A stretch of 64,000 nucleotides of DNA from Pseudotabrizicola formosa (GTDB lineage Bacteria > Pseudomonadota > Alphaproteobacteria > Rhodobacterales > Rhodobacteraceae). The stretch spans positions 1,426,001 to 1,490,000 of the forward strand of contig NZ_PJOM01000002.1 in NCBI RefSeq assembly GCF_002900965.1. Direction: 5' to 3'. Below the pieces are notes generated by a model. It saw only the letters and a program-made list of their open reading frames with translations. It had not been told where the DNA came from and ran no database searches. The translations under genes and the position numbers were made by a program. Positions 33,330 to 43,234 of this stretch are shown here, piece by piece (positions within the stretch are counted from its first letter, which is position 1; the number at the start of each line of letters is the position of its first letter).

Positions 33330-34610
33330 ATGACAGGTGACACACGCCGCTTTCTGTTTCTGCAAGGGCCACATGGGCCCTTTTTCCGCCGTCTGGGCAA
33401 GATGCTGCAGGCGGCGGGGGCGCAGGTCTGGCGTGTGGGCTTCAACCGCGGCGACCAGGTGTTCTGGCCTGCGGACAGCTTCATTCCCTTTCGTGATACG
33501 GCAGATCTGTGGCCCGGCCGGATTGCCGCATTGCTGCGTGATCAGGCCATCACCGATCTGGTGCTCTATGGCGACACCCGCCCGGTGCATGCGCAGGCGA
33601 TCCGCGCCGCCCGCGCCGCCGGGGTGACGGTGCATGTCTTCGAGGAAGGCTATCTGCGCCCGCATTGGGTCACTTATGAACGCGGTGGCGCGAACGGGCA
33701 TTCCCGGCTGATGCAGATGTCGGTGGCCGACATGCAGGCCGCGCTGGCACAGGCCGAGATTGACCAGCCCGAGGCCCCGGCCAGTTGGGGCGACATGCGC
33801 CAGCACATCTTCTGGGGCGCGCTGTATCACTGGTTCGTCATGACCGGCTCTCGTGCCTTCCCGCAGTTCCGCCCCCATCGCAAACACACGGTAGGGCAGG
33901 AGTTTCTGCTGTATTGCAAACGCCTTGTGCTGTTGCCCTTGCACCGCTGGGAACGGATGATCGCGCAGGCCCGCATTCGCAACGGTGGCTTTCCCTATCA
34001 TCTTGTGCTGTTGCAGCTGGAACATGACGCCAGCTTTCAGATGCATTCGCCCTTCCGCACCATGGCCGAATTTCTGGCCGTGGTGGTTGATGGCTTTGCC
34101 AAAGGCGCGCCGCCGCACCATCATCTTGTGTTCAAGGCCCATCCGCTGGAAGACGGCCGCGCGCCGCTGAAGGCAGAAATTCGCCGTCTGGCACAGCTGC
34201 ACGGGGTGGCGGACCGGGTGCATTTCGTGCGCGGTGGCAAGCTGGCGCAGCTTCTGAACCACGCGCGCAGCGCCGTGACGGTGAATTCAACGGCCGGTCA
34301 GCAGGTGCTGTGGCGCGGGATGCCGCTGAAGACCTTTGGCGCGGCGGTTTATGCCAAGCCGGAATTCGTGTCTGACCAGCCGCTCGCCGCCTTTTTTGCC
34401 AAGCCCAGCCGCCCCGATGGCCGGGCTTATCGTACCTTCCGGCATTATCTGCTGGAAACCAGCCAGATCAGCGGCGGCTTTTACTCTGCGCGCGGCCGGC
34501 AAGAGGTGCTGCGGCAGGTGGTGGACATGATGCTCTGCGCCGAAGATCCCTATGAGGCACTGGTCTCGGGAAGCGCGGCACCACGGCAACAGTTGCGGCT
34601 GGTGAACTGA
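33330..34610 (+). CDS. kpsS: capsule polysaccharide KpsS-type protein
   Basis: 426 residues of the Capsule_synth family. Motifs: FLFLQGPHGPFFRRLG at the N-terminus, VFEEGYLRPHWVTYE, LVFKAHPLEDGR and VNSTAGQQVLWRGMPLKTFG. KpsS is known to add the first beta-Kdo to phosphatidylglycerol in the poly-Kdo linker that anchors group 2 capsules. The HPLEDG and VEDGFLR-type motifs are shared with KpsC. It heads a plus-strand capsule set with a Wza/KpsD-like gene and kpsC; kpsM/T/E are not in the window. Confidence 0.9.
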   Translation: MTGDTRRFLFLQGPHGPFFRRLGKMLQAAGAQVWRVGFNRGDQVFWPADSFIPFRDTADLWPGRIAALLRDQAITDLVLYGDTRPVHAQAIRAARAAGVTVHVFEEGYLRPHWVTYERGGANGHSRLMQMSVADMQAALAQAEIDQPEAPASWGDMRQHIFWGALYHWFVMTGSRAFPQFRPHRKHTVGQEFLLYCKRLVLLPLHRWERMIAQARIRNGGFPYHLVLLQLEHDASFQMHSPFRTMAEFLAVVVDGFAKGAPPHHHLVFKAHPLEDGRAPLKAEIRRLAQLHGVADRVHFVRGGKLAQLLNHARSAVTVNSTAGQQVLWRGMPLKTFGAAVYAKPEFVSDQPLAAFFAKPSRPDGRAYRTFRHYLLETSQISGGFYSARGRQEVLRQVVDMMLCAEDPYEALVSGSAAPRQQLRLVN

Positions 34611-34699
34611 CCGCAAAAGCCGGTGCTGGCGTTTTCTCACATCGTTCTGTAGCCTTGCAGGCAAAACTTGAGGCAAATCCAGTCAAAGGAGCCCGAGCA

Positions 34700-35839
34700 G
34701 TGAACGTGCTTATTTCCAAAGGGGCAAAAGCCCTTTGCCTTGTTGCGTTGGTGGCCTCCACCGCAGCCTGCGGCCTGCCTCGGTCCGGCCCGACCAAAGC
34801 CGAGATTTTCAAAGGGTCGGTGCTGAAAGAGGGTGATGCCTTTATTGTCTCGGTCAATCCGCGTGTGACTCGGGCCACAGCCGTCATCCCCGCCTTCGGG
34901 TTCTCTGCGGCTTTCCTGAACGCGGGTGTCGTCGGGTCGGATACGATCAACTCTGGCGATACGCTGGGCCTGACCATTTTCGAAAATGTGCGCGACGATC
35001 CGCTTCTGGGCAACACTGGCCAGCGCGTCAGCGCGCTGGACGAAGTGCAGGTCGATGGTCAGGGTTACATCTTTGTCCCCTATGCGGGCCGGATCAGGGC
35101 CGCCGGACAGACCCCCGAAGGCCTGCGCCAGGCGATCACCCGCAAGCTCGACACCCAGACCCCAGACCCACAGGTCACCGTCACCCGGCTTGCCGGCGAC
35201 GGATCAAGCGTGTCGGTGCAGGGCTCTGTCGGGACCACCGGGGTGTTTCCCATCGAACGCCCGACCCGCAAGCTGTCGGCCATGATCGCGCGCGCTGGTG
35301 GCGTGGCCATCGAGCCCGATGTGGCCGTCATCCGCGTCACGCGCGGGGCGCATACCGGACGCGTCTGGCTGCAAGACCTCTATGCCAATCCGGCGCTGGA
35401 TATCGCCCTGCGCCCCGGCGACAAGATCGTGGTCGAACGCGACACGCGGGCCTTTGTGGCGCTTGGCGCGACCGGCGCACAGAACCGCGTGCCGTTTGAA
35501 ACCCAGACCCTGTCGGCAATCGAGGCGATTGCGATTGTCGGCGGTCTCAATACCAACCTGGCCGACCCGACCGGCGTCTTCGTGTTCCGCAACGAACCTG
35601 AAGAGATTGCCAATGCCGTGCTGGGCCGCAAGGATCTGCGCGGCGCGCAGCGGATGGTCTATGTGCTGGATCTGACCCAACCCACCGGCATGTTCGAGGC
35701 CCGCGATTTCGTGGTGCGCGATGGCGACACGGTCTATGTGACCGAAGCACCTTTCGTACAGTGGCAAAAAACCTTGTCGGCGATCACCGGCACCGCCGGG
35801 GCGGCCAGCTCGCTGTCTGACGTCAGCACCGGCGGCTGA
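34700..35839 (+). CDS. polysaccharide export outer-membrane lipoprotein (Wza/KpsD-like)
   Basis: 379 residues from a GTG at 34700 with AAGGAG upstream; the ORF open from 34655 has no better start. A lipobox STAAC (Cys at about 24) follows a hydrophobic signal. Next come a Poly_export domain (about 75-160, GDTLGLTIFENVRDD, DEVQVDGQGYIFVPYAGRIRAAG) and SLBB repeats (VFPIERPTRKLSAMIARAGG; AFVALGATGAQNRVPFETQTLSAIEAIAIVGG). Such proteins form the outer-membrane pore for capsule or exopolysaccharide export. It lies between kpsS and kpsC. Confidence 0.9.
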   Translation: MNVLISKGAKALCLVALVASTAACGLPRSGPTKAEIFKGSVLKEGDAFIVSVNPRVTRATAVIPAFGFSAAFLNAGVVGSDTINSGDTLGLTIFENVRDDPLLGNTGQRVSALDEVQVDGQGYIFVPYAGRIRAAGQTPEGLRQAITRKLDTQTPDPQVTVTRLAGDGSSVSVQGSVGTTGVFPIERPTRKLSAMIARAGGVAIEPDVAVIRVTRGAHTGRVWLQDLYANPALDIALRPGDKIVVERDTRAFVALGATGAQNRVPFETQTLSAIEAIAIVGGLNTNLADPTGVFVFRNEPEEIANAVLGRKDLRGAQRMVYVLDLTQPTGMFEARDFVVRDGDTVYVTEAPFVQWQKTLSAITGTAGAASSLSDVSTGG

Positions 35840-35846
35840 GGCCGGG

Positions 35847-37901
35847 GTGGCACCGCGCCCCGATGACAGACCAGAGGCCGCCGGGCAGATCCCCCGGCGG
35901 CTTTATCATTACACCGCGGGCTTTCTGCGCGACCGGACGTTGCGCCGCATTTTGGCGCTCTCCGGCCATCAGCTGAAGTTGGGCCTGCCCGGCCCCGAAG
36001 ATGGCGTGCTGGTCTGGGGCCGCAGCCCCTATGCCCATAGGGGCGAGGCCGTGGCGGCGCGGCGTGGGGTGCCACTGATCCGGGTGGAGGATGCATTTTT
36101 GCGCGGGCTGCGTCCGGGCCGCCTGGGTGGCGGGCCGCTGGGGCTGCTGATCGACCCGGTGGGCGTGCATTTCGACAGCAGCGGACCCTCACGGCTGGAG
36201 CAAATTCTGGCCACCGATCCCTTGGACAATTCCAACACTCTGTCGCGCGCACGCGAGGGCATTGCCCGCCTTCGGGCGGCCGACTTGTCAAAATACAACA
36301 TGCACGATCCAGCACTGCCCATCCCGGCACCCGGCTATGTTCTGGTGGTTGACCAGGCCCGCGGCGATGCCTCGATCCGGCATGGCGGGGCCTCGGCACA
36401 AAGTTTCGCGCAGATGCTGGGCGAGGCGATGGAGGCGCATCCACGGGCCCGGATCGTCATCAAGCTGCATCCCGAAACCGCAATTGGCCTGCGCGCCGGA
36501 CATTACACCGGGGTGGACATCTCTGATCGCGTCACGCTTCTGGCAGACCCGGTGTCGCCCCACGCGCTGCTGGACGGGGCGATTGCGGTCTATACCGTCT
36601 CGTCGCAACTCGGGTTCGAGGCGATCCTTGCCGGGCATCGCCCGCATGTCTATGGCCAGCCGTTTTATGCGGGCTGGGGCCTGACCCATGACGCCCACCC
36701 CCTGCCCCGGCGCGGCCGCGTCCTGACCAAGGTGCAGTTGTTTGCCGCCGCGATGATCCTTGCCCCGGTCTGGTATGACCCCTGCCGTGACCGCTTGTGC
36801 AGCTTTGAAGAGGCGCTCGATCAGCTGGAAGCAGAGGTGCGCGCCTTTCGCGAAGATCGCCGCGGTCATGTGGCGGTCGGCATGCGGTTGTGGAAACGCG
36901 GGTGGTTGCAAGCGGTGTTCGGGCGCGAAACGCCTCTGGTGTTCCGGGATGCGCCGGGCGACACCCGGGGGCGCGGCATTCTGGTCTGGGCCGGGAAGGA
37001 GACGCCGGAACTGGCGCAGGCCGACGTGCCGCTGCGCCGCGTGGAGGATGGCTTTCTGCGTTCGCGCGGGCTCGGGGCCGAACTGGTGCCGCCGTTGTCC
37101 CTGGTCACCGATGATCTGGGCATTTATTACGACCCCAGCCGCGAAAGCCGGCTGGAGCGGCTGATCCTTTCCCCCCTGCCGCCGGGCGGCCTTGCCCGCG
37201 CCGCCCGGCTGCGCGAACGGTTGGTGGCGCTGGGGGTCAGCAAATACAACCTGCCCGGAACCCTGCCCGACCTGCCCCCCGGCCACCGCATTCTGGTGCC
37301 CGGGCAGGTCGAGGATGATGCCTCGATCCTGACAGGCGGCGGCCCGGTGCGGACCAATCTGGCGCTGCTGCAGGCGGCGCGGGCGGCGCATCCGGACGCG
37401 GTGCTGGTCTACAAACCGCATCCGGATGTCGAGGCCGGGTTGCGGCGCGGCACGGTTGCGGCCGGCGATCTGATCGGTCTGGCCGATGTGGTGGCCAGTC
37501 ACGCCGACCCGGTGGCGCTGATCGTTGCGTGTGACGAGGTCTGGACGATGACCAGCCTGCTGGGCTTCGAGGCCCTGTTGCGCGGCAAGCCTGTCACCTG
37601 CCTGGGCGTGCCATTCTATGCAGGCTGGGGGCTGACGCGCGACCTATGCCCGGTGCCCTTGCGCCGGTCGCGGGGCGCTGATGGCGCGTGGTTGCCACGG
37701 CCAGTGCTGGATCATCTGGTGCATGCGGCGCTGATCGCCTATCCACGCTATTACGATCCGGTCAGCTGCCGCGCCTGCCCCCCCGAGGTGGCAGTGGCGC
37801 GCCTGGCGTCTGGACCTGTGCCACATCCGGGGTTCGGCAACCGGGTTTTTGCCAAGCTGCAAGGACGGTTTGCCACATTTTCGCGGCTGTGGCGGCGTTA
37901 G
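35847..37901 (+). CDS. kpsC: capsule beta-Kdo transferase KpsC (two tandem domains)
   Basis: 684 residues from a GTG at 35847 with GAGG just upstream, 7 bp after the export gene stop. Two homologous modules are visible. Module 1 has PLIRVEDAFLRGLRPG, DLSKYN, YGQPFYAGWG; module 2 has LRRVEDGFLRSRGLG, GVSKYN, LGVPFYAGWGLT. KpsC is a dual-domain enzyme that alternately adds beta-2,4 and beta-2,7 Kdo to the lipid linker of group 2 capsules. Length fits the full two-domain form (about 675). Together with kpsS it implies a lipid-anchored capsule. Confidence 0.94.
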   Translation: MAPRPDDRPEAAGQIPRRLYHYTAGFLRDRTLRRILALSGHQLKLGLPGPEDGVLVWGRSPYAHRGEAVAARRGVPLIRVEDAFLRGLRPGRLGGGPLGLLIDPVGVHFDSSGPSRLEQILATDPLDNSNTLSRAREGIARLRAADLSKYNMHDPALPIPAPGYVLVVDQARGDASIRHGGASAQSFAQMLGEAMEAHPRARIVIKLHPETAIGLRAGHYTGVDISDRVTLLADPVSPHALLDGAIAVYTVSSQLGFEAILAGHRPHVYGQPFYAGWGLTHDAHPLPRRGRVLTKVQLFAAAMILAPVWYDPCRDRLCSFEEALDQLEAEVRAFREDRRGHVAVGMRLWKRGWLQAVFGRETPLVFRDAPGDTRGRGILVWAGKETPELAQADVPLRRVEDGFLRSRGLGAELVPPLSLVTDDLGIYYDPSRESRLERLILSPLPPGGLARAARLRERLVALGVSKYNLPGTLPDLPPGHRILVPGQVEDDASILTGGGPVRTNLALLQAARAAHPDAVLVYKPHPDVEAGLRRGTVAAGDLIGLADVVASHADPVALIVACDEVWTMTSLLGFEALLRGKPVTCLGVPFYAGWGLTRDLCPVPLRRSRGADGAWLPRPVLDHLVHAALIAYPRYYDPVSCRACPPEVAVARLASGPVPHPGFGNRVFAKLQGRFATFSRLWRR

Positions 37902-37973
37902 GGCCCGGGGAAGACACGCGCCGGCACAATGCGGTGCGATGGTAGGCCGTCGCCTTGGAACACGCTCAAGACC

Positions 37974-38486
37974 TCAGTAGATGTAGCGGATCTGATCTGT
38001 CCAGAACCGCTCAAGCCGTTTGAGCGAATGGTTCACCTCTTCCATGCCGGCGGCGTCAATCACTGCCTTTTTCAGCAGCACCTCAGTATGGCGGGCGAAC
38101 AGATCATTGAGCACAATGCGCACCCGCCGACCCTTTTCCGTCAGCCGGACCCGCACCGACCGGCGGTCGAGTTCGGAGCGCTGATGATGCATATAACCGA
38201 GTTCCACCAGCTTTTTCAGGTTATAGCTGACATTGCTGCCCTGATAATAGCCGCGGCTTTTCAGCTCTCCCGCCGTCACCTCATTCTCGCCGATGTTGAA
38301 CAAGAGCAGCGCCTGAACCGAGTTGATCTCCAGAATGGAAAGTCGCTCGAACTCATCCTTTATGACATCAAGAAGCAGGCGGTGCAGGCGTTCAACCAAA
38401 GCAAGACTATCCAGATAGCCCAGTGTAAGAACCTTGTGCGAACCATCCAGAACCGGGGCCTGATGCGTCATGCTGATCTCCGCCAT
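37974..38486 (-). CDS. ldtR: MarR-family regulator, LdtR-like
   Basis: 170 residues with a winged-helix MarR fold (about 40-140). LDSLALVERLHRLLLDVIKDEFERL, then AGELKSRGYYQGSNVSYNLKKLVELGYMHHQRSELDRRSVRVRLTEKG, match the LdtR group, known in Rhizobiales and Liberibacter to control an L,D-transpeptidase and stress tolerance. The name is from remembered sequence pattern. The next genes on the same strand start 66 bp upstream but are probably separate. It is convergent with kpsC across a short gap. Confidence 0.82.
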   Translation of the reverse strand: MAEISMTHQAPVLDGSHKVLTLGYLDSLALVERLHRLLLDVIKDEFERLSILEINSVQALLLFNIGENEVTAGELKSRGYYQGSNVSYNLKKLVELGYMHHQRSELDRRSVRVRLTEKGRRVRIVLNDLFARHTEVLLKKAVIDAAGMEEVNHSLKRLERFWTDQIRYIY

Positions 38487-38551
38487 CCATCAATCGACTG
38501 GCAGAATCGTCACAAACAGAAAACATTCGGTAAACCGAATTCAGATTTTGC

Positions 38552-38830
38552 TCAAACCTTCCGCAGCCGGTCGCGGGCAAACAGGGTGATCTGGTCCAGC
38601 AGCGGCGCAATGGCGGGCGCGGGCCGGGCCTGCCCGAAAATGAACGCCATCAGATCCTGATCGTTTTCGGCCAGCAACACCTCGTATTCGTCGAGCTGCG
38701 CGGGCGACAGCGCATCCAGATGCGCATCGGCCCAGGGACCAAGCACCAGATCCATTTCCTTGGTGCCGCGCCGCCAGGACCGCATCTTCATGCGCTTGAT
38801 CCGTGCCTCGGGGGTTTCTGTCAGGGTCAT
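38552..38830 (-). CDS. sdhE: FAD assembly factor SdhE
   Basis: 92 residues of the SdhE/SDH5 (DUF339) family, which helps insert covalent FAD into succinate dehydrogenase. The conserved RRGTKEMD motif (Arg-Gly-x-x-Glu) at about 20-27 is present, with LDEYEVLLAENDQDLMAFI in the helical core. The ATG overlaps the stop of the upstream HTH gene by 4 bp. sdh genes are not in the window. Confidence 0.9.
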   Translation of the reverse strand: MTLTETPEARIKRMKMRSWRRGTKEMDLVLGPWADAHLDALSPAQLDEYEVLLAENDQDLMAFIFGQARPAPAIAPLLDQITLFARDRLRKV

Positions 38831-39240
38831 TCGGCATCCACCTCTTCGCGCCGCAACAGATGATGCAGCCGGGTTTCCATCTGCCCCATATCCTGCGCCA
38901 GCGCCAGCATCTGCGCGCGCATCCGCGACAGATCGGCCAGCGCCTCAAGTGTTGCCGCATCATGGGTGCCCGGAGCCGAGGGCGCGTCAAGCCCATCGCC
39001 TTCCCCGGTCAAGAGCCAGCGGATCGACACGTTCAGCATGCCCGCCAGCATCTGCAGCCGGTTTGATCGCGGCTCTGACGCGTCATCCTCCCAGCCCTGC
39101 ACCGTGGTCAGGCGCACGCCAAGCCGTTTGGCCAGATCGGGCTGCGACAGCCCTGCTGCCTCGCGTGCGCCGGCCAGCCGGTCGCCAAAGGTGGCGACCT
39201 CTGCCGAAAACCACGCAGCCCCTGTGTCACTTTCCGCCAT
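38827..39240 (-). CDS. XRE-type HTH regulator
   Basis: 137 residues. An HTH_3 domain lies at about 18-75 (FGDRLAGAREAAGLSQPDLAKRLGVRLTTVQGWED). A C-terminal helical part looks like a short coiled coil (LADLSRMRAQMLALAQDMGQMETRLHHLLRREE), probably for dimerisation. It is coupled by a 4-bp overlap to sdhE and divergent from the aminotransferase gene. Targets unknown. Confidence 0.88.
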   Translation of the reverse strand: MAESDTGAAWFSAEVATFGDRLAGAREAAGLSQPDLAKRLGVRLTTVQGWEDDASEPRSNRLQMLAGMLNVSIRWLLTGEGDGLDAPSAPGTHDAATLEALADLSRMRAQMLALAQDMGQMETRLHHLLRREEVDAE

Positions 39241-39293
39241 CTTGCCTCTCCTCTACGTCGATATCGCTTGATCGGGTCAGGACCCATCCATAA

Positions 39294-40532
<1,239 letters not shown>

Positions 40533-40541
40533 GGGGGGGTC

Positions 40542-40958
40542 ATGGCGGGCGATTTGCCGGAGTATTACTTCCGCATCCGTGAAAACGGTGCCGCTGTGTT
40601 CAAGGTGGATACCGAAAACCGCCAGCGCCGGATCGAGATGGAAGAAATCGCCATCGCCAATGTGCGCAATGGCAATATCAAGCCGCATGGCGACCGCAAG
40701 CTGACGGCCGAGGAAACCGCCGTCATCACCACCTGGATGGCGCAGCGCACCGCGGTTCTGGCCGCACGCGATGTCGATGACATTCACCGCGCCGTGGATC
40801 ACCTCAATCTGGTGACAGGCTGGGCGCAGTCAAAGGCGGATGACGCCCAGTTGGAAGAGGTCACCGACACGCTGCTGCTGGCCATGCACGACCTGCGCAC
40901 GGTTCTGGTGCGCAAAAAGGCCGAACGGCTGATGAAGGCCGCGCCAGAGGCGGAATAG
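40542..40958 (+). CDS. conserved protein downstream of aminotransferase, unknown
   Basis: 138 residues, highly charged and mostly helical: YYFRIRENGAAVFKVDTENRQRRIEMEEIAIANVRNGNIKPHG, then two long helices rich in Asp, Glu and Lys. No recognised domain, no signal peptide or membrane segment. It starts 9 bp after the aminotransferase stop, so the two are probably co-transcribed. The ORF ends 2 bp before the convergent selO stop. Confidence 0.75.
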   Translation: MAGDLPEYYFRIRENGAAVFKVDTENRQRRIEMEEIAIANVRNGNIKPHGDRKLTAEETAVITTWMAQRTAVLAARDVDDIHRAVDHLNLVTGWAQSKADDAQLEEVTDTLLLAMHDLRTVLVRKKAERLMKAAPEAE

Positions 40959-40960
40959 CC

Positions 40961-42463
40961 TCAGGTGCCGCAGAAGGTCACGTAATCGCCAAACCCGCTG
41001 GGGGCTGGCAGAGTATAACCCTCCCGCCCCGGACGGTCGGTGTAGGGGTCTGTCACCTCTGCCAGCAAGGCGGTGAACGGGGCAAGGTCGCCTGCTTCAG
41101 CAGCCTGCAACGCCTCTTCCACGCGGTGATTGCGCGGGATGACCAGTGGGTTGCAGGCGCGCAGGTGACCTGCCGCATCGGCGCGCAGGCGCGCGCGCCA
41201 CAACGGCAGCCACAGATCCAGCTTTGCCGGATCGGCGAACAGCGCGCGCAGCGGGGTCACATCCCCCGTCGCCGCATCGGCCAGACGGCGAAAGGCAAGC
41301 GTCCAGTCTGCCCCCTGCCCCTCCATCGCGGCCAGAAATCCGGTGGCAAGATCATGGTCGCCGTCCTGCGCGCCGTCCAGCGCCAGCTTGCTGCGCATCA
41401 CCGCCAGCCATTCCGCCTGATAAATCGCGGCGATGCCAGACAACCGGTCGTTCAGCACCTGCACCACCGCCTCTGTCCCGCCCATCAGCGGCAGCAGGCT
41501 TTCGGCCAGCTTGGCCATATTCCAGGCCAGAATATGCGGCTGATTGGCGTAAGCATAGCGCCCCTGATGATCGATCGAGGAAAACACCGTGCCCGGCGCA
41601 TAGGCCTCCATAAAGGCGCAGGGGCCGTAGTCTATGGTTTCCCCCGACAGCGCCACATTGTCGGTGTTGAGCACGCCATGCACAAAGCCAAGCCCCATCC
41701 ACGCCGCCACCAGCCGGGCCTGACGCGCAATGATGCGGTCAAAGAAGGCCAATATCCGCCCCTCCTGCCCCACAAGATCAGGATCATGGCGGGCAATGGC
41801 GTAATCGACCACCCGGGCCAGCGTGTCATGATCGCCGCGCGCCGCCCAGAACTGCAAAGTGCCCACACGCAGATGGCTGGCGGCCACGCGGGTGACCACA
41901 GCCCCTGGCAGGCGGCCCGCCTCGCGCCGCACATCCTCGCCCGTCAGCGCCACGGCAAGGCTGCGCGTGGTGGGAACGCCCAGCGCCGCCATCGCCTCAG
42001 AGATCACATATTCGCGCAACATCGGACCCAATGCCGCCTTGCCATCGCCGCCGCGCGAAAACGGGGTGCGGCCAGAGCCTTTCAGCTGGATATCCCAGCG
42101 CCGCCCGTCAGCCCCGATATGTTCCCCCAGCAGATGCGCCCGGCCATCGCCCAGTTGCGGAGAAAATCCGCCGAACTGGTGGCCGGCATAGGCCAGCGCC
42201 ACTGGCTCTGCCCCAGCCGGCAGGCTGCCCCCGGCAAACCAGCCGGGGTTTTGCACCAACACCTCCGCCACCAAGCCCAGATCCGCCGCAAGTCCCCTGT
42301 TCAGCACAAGGATCTGCGGCGCAAGCGCGGCGTCCGGGTCTTGCGCCACAAAGGTGCCGGGCAGATCGCGGGTCCAGGAATTGTCAAAGCGGAAGCCGCT
42401 GTGCAGGGCAGAGTGTGGCGTCTGGTCGGTCATCTGTCCTGTCATCCCCATCGCGCGCAGCAT
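40961..42463 (-). CDS. selO: protein adenylyltransferase SelO (YdiU)
   Basis: About 500 residues of the SelO pseudokinase family, which transfers AMP to Ser/Thr/Tyr of proteins in redox stress. Motifs: GHQFGGFSPQLGDGRAHLLGE, DIQLKGSGRTPFSRGGDGKAALGP, REYVISEAMAALGVPTTRSLAV, GFVHGVLNTDNVAL, TIDYGPCAFMEAY. The C-terminus TFCGT has the Cys that replaces the selenocysteine of animal SelO. An internal Met (MTDQTPHSALHSGF) may be the true start; the first ATG is kept. Confidence 0.94.
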   Translation of the reverse strand: MLRAMGMTGQMTDQTPHSALHSGFRFDNSWTRDLPGTFVAQDPDAALAPQILVLNRGLAADLGLVAEVLVQNPGWFAGGSLPAGAEPVALAYAGHQFGGFSPQLGDGRAHLLGEHIGADGRRWDIQLKGSGRTPFSRGGDGKAALGPMLREYVISEAMAALGVPTTRSLAVALTGEDVRREAGRLPGAVVTRVAASHLRVGTLQFWAARGDHDTLARVVDYAIARHDPDLVGQEGRILAFFDRIIARQARLVAAWMGLGFVHGVLNTDNVALSGETIDYGPCAFMEAYAPGTVFSSIDHQGRYAYANQPHILAWNMAKLAESLLPLMGGTEAVVQVLNDRLSGIAAIYQAEWLAVMRSKLALDGAQDGDHDLATGFLAAMEGQGADWTLAFRRLADAATGDVTPLRALFADPAKLDLWLPLWRARLRADAAGHLRACNPLVIPRNHRVEEALQAAEAGDLAPFTALLAEVTDPYTDRPGREGYTLPAPSGFGDYVTFCGT

Positions 42464-42511
42464 CGCTGCAATCCCTGTCGATATGGGGAACGGGCCGACA
42501 AACGCAACCCG

Positions 42512-43063
42512 TCAGTCCAGAACCTCGATGCTGCTCAGTTGCCAGACCGAGCGGGAATAGCTGACCTCGTTCTTGTAGGCCGTGTTCACATCATAGGGAT
42601 AGATCATCCACAATGGCCCCTTGTCGCGGGGCGACAGGTCTTTGCCATCCATGCGAAAGGCCAGCACCGGCCCGCCTTCGACAGCCTCGGTTGCCGGGAT
42701 GTCGACGGCATAATCGTTCAGCGCGACCAGACGCAAGGTGCTGCCATCCGCGCCAAGCTGCGACAGAAGGCGGAACAGTTCCACGCCCTGAAACTCGCTG
42801 GTGCCATCGGTCCAGATCGTGCCGGTGTGGACCGTCACCACGCCCATTGCCTCGATCATCGCCCGGTCGAGCGCGGCTTCGGCATTGCCATTGGTCGCCG
42901 CAATATCGCCGCGCACTGTCAGGATGATATCGCCGCTTGGTGGTGGCAAGGCTTGGGGCGGGGTCTGCGCCATGGCCCCAAGCGATGCCGCAGCGCCTAT
43001 TGCACATGACAGAACACTTGCCCGGACCCATCCCATCCCGCTGACCAGCGTCAGAACCTTCAT
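42512..43063 (-). CDS. exported molybdopterin-oxidoreductase-fold protein
   Basis: 183 residues with a signal peptide (about 1-32, ending GAMAQ). The rest fits the sulfite-oxidase-like molybdopterin-binding fold in a stripped form: ILTVRGDI, TIWTDGTSEFQGVELFRLL, GKDLSPRDKGPLWMIYPYD. The cysteine that would bind the molybdenum is not seen, so it is probably a cofactor-free periplasmic sensor or partner domain, as known next to signalling proteins. It lies near but not within the modABC operon. Confidence 0.75.
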   Translation of the reverse strand: MKVLTLVSGMGWVRASVLSCAIGAAASLGAMAQTPPQALPPPSGDIILTVRGDIAATNGNAEAALDRAMIEAMGVVTVHTGTIWTDGTSEFQGVELFRLLSQLGADGSTLRLVALNDYAVDIPATEAVEGGPVLAFRMDGKDLSPRDKGPLWMIYPYDVNTAYKNEVSYSRSVWQLSSIEVLD

Positions 43064-43234
43064 CGCGCGTCTCCCCTTGCACAGAACCGGGATACCGGAT
43101 CATGTGCCGCTGTTCTCCTATCCAAACGCATAGGAAAGTACCGGATTTGCACGAAAAAGGGCAAGGTCAAGCGGCTTGGCACCGCCCGGCCCGCAGGAAA
43201 GGCCGCGCCGACAGGCTTGGGAAAAGGATGCGGG

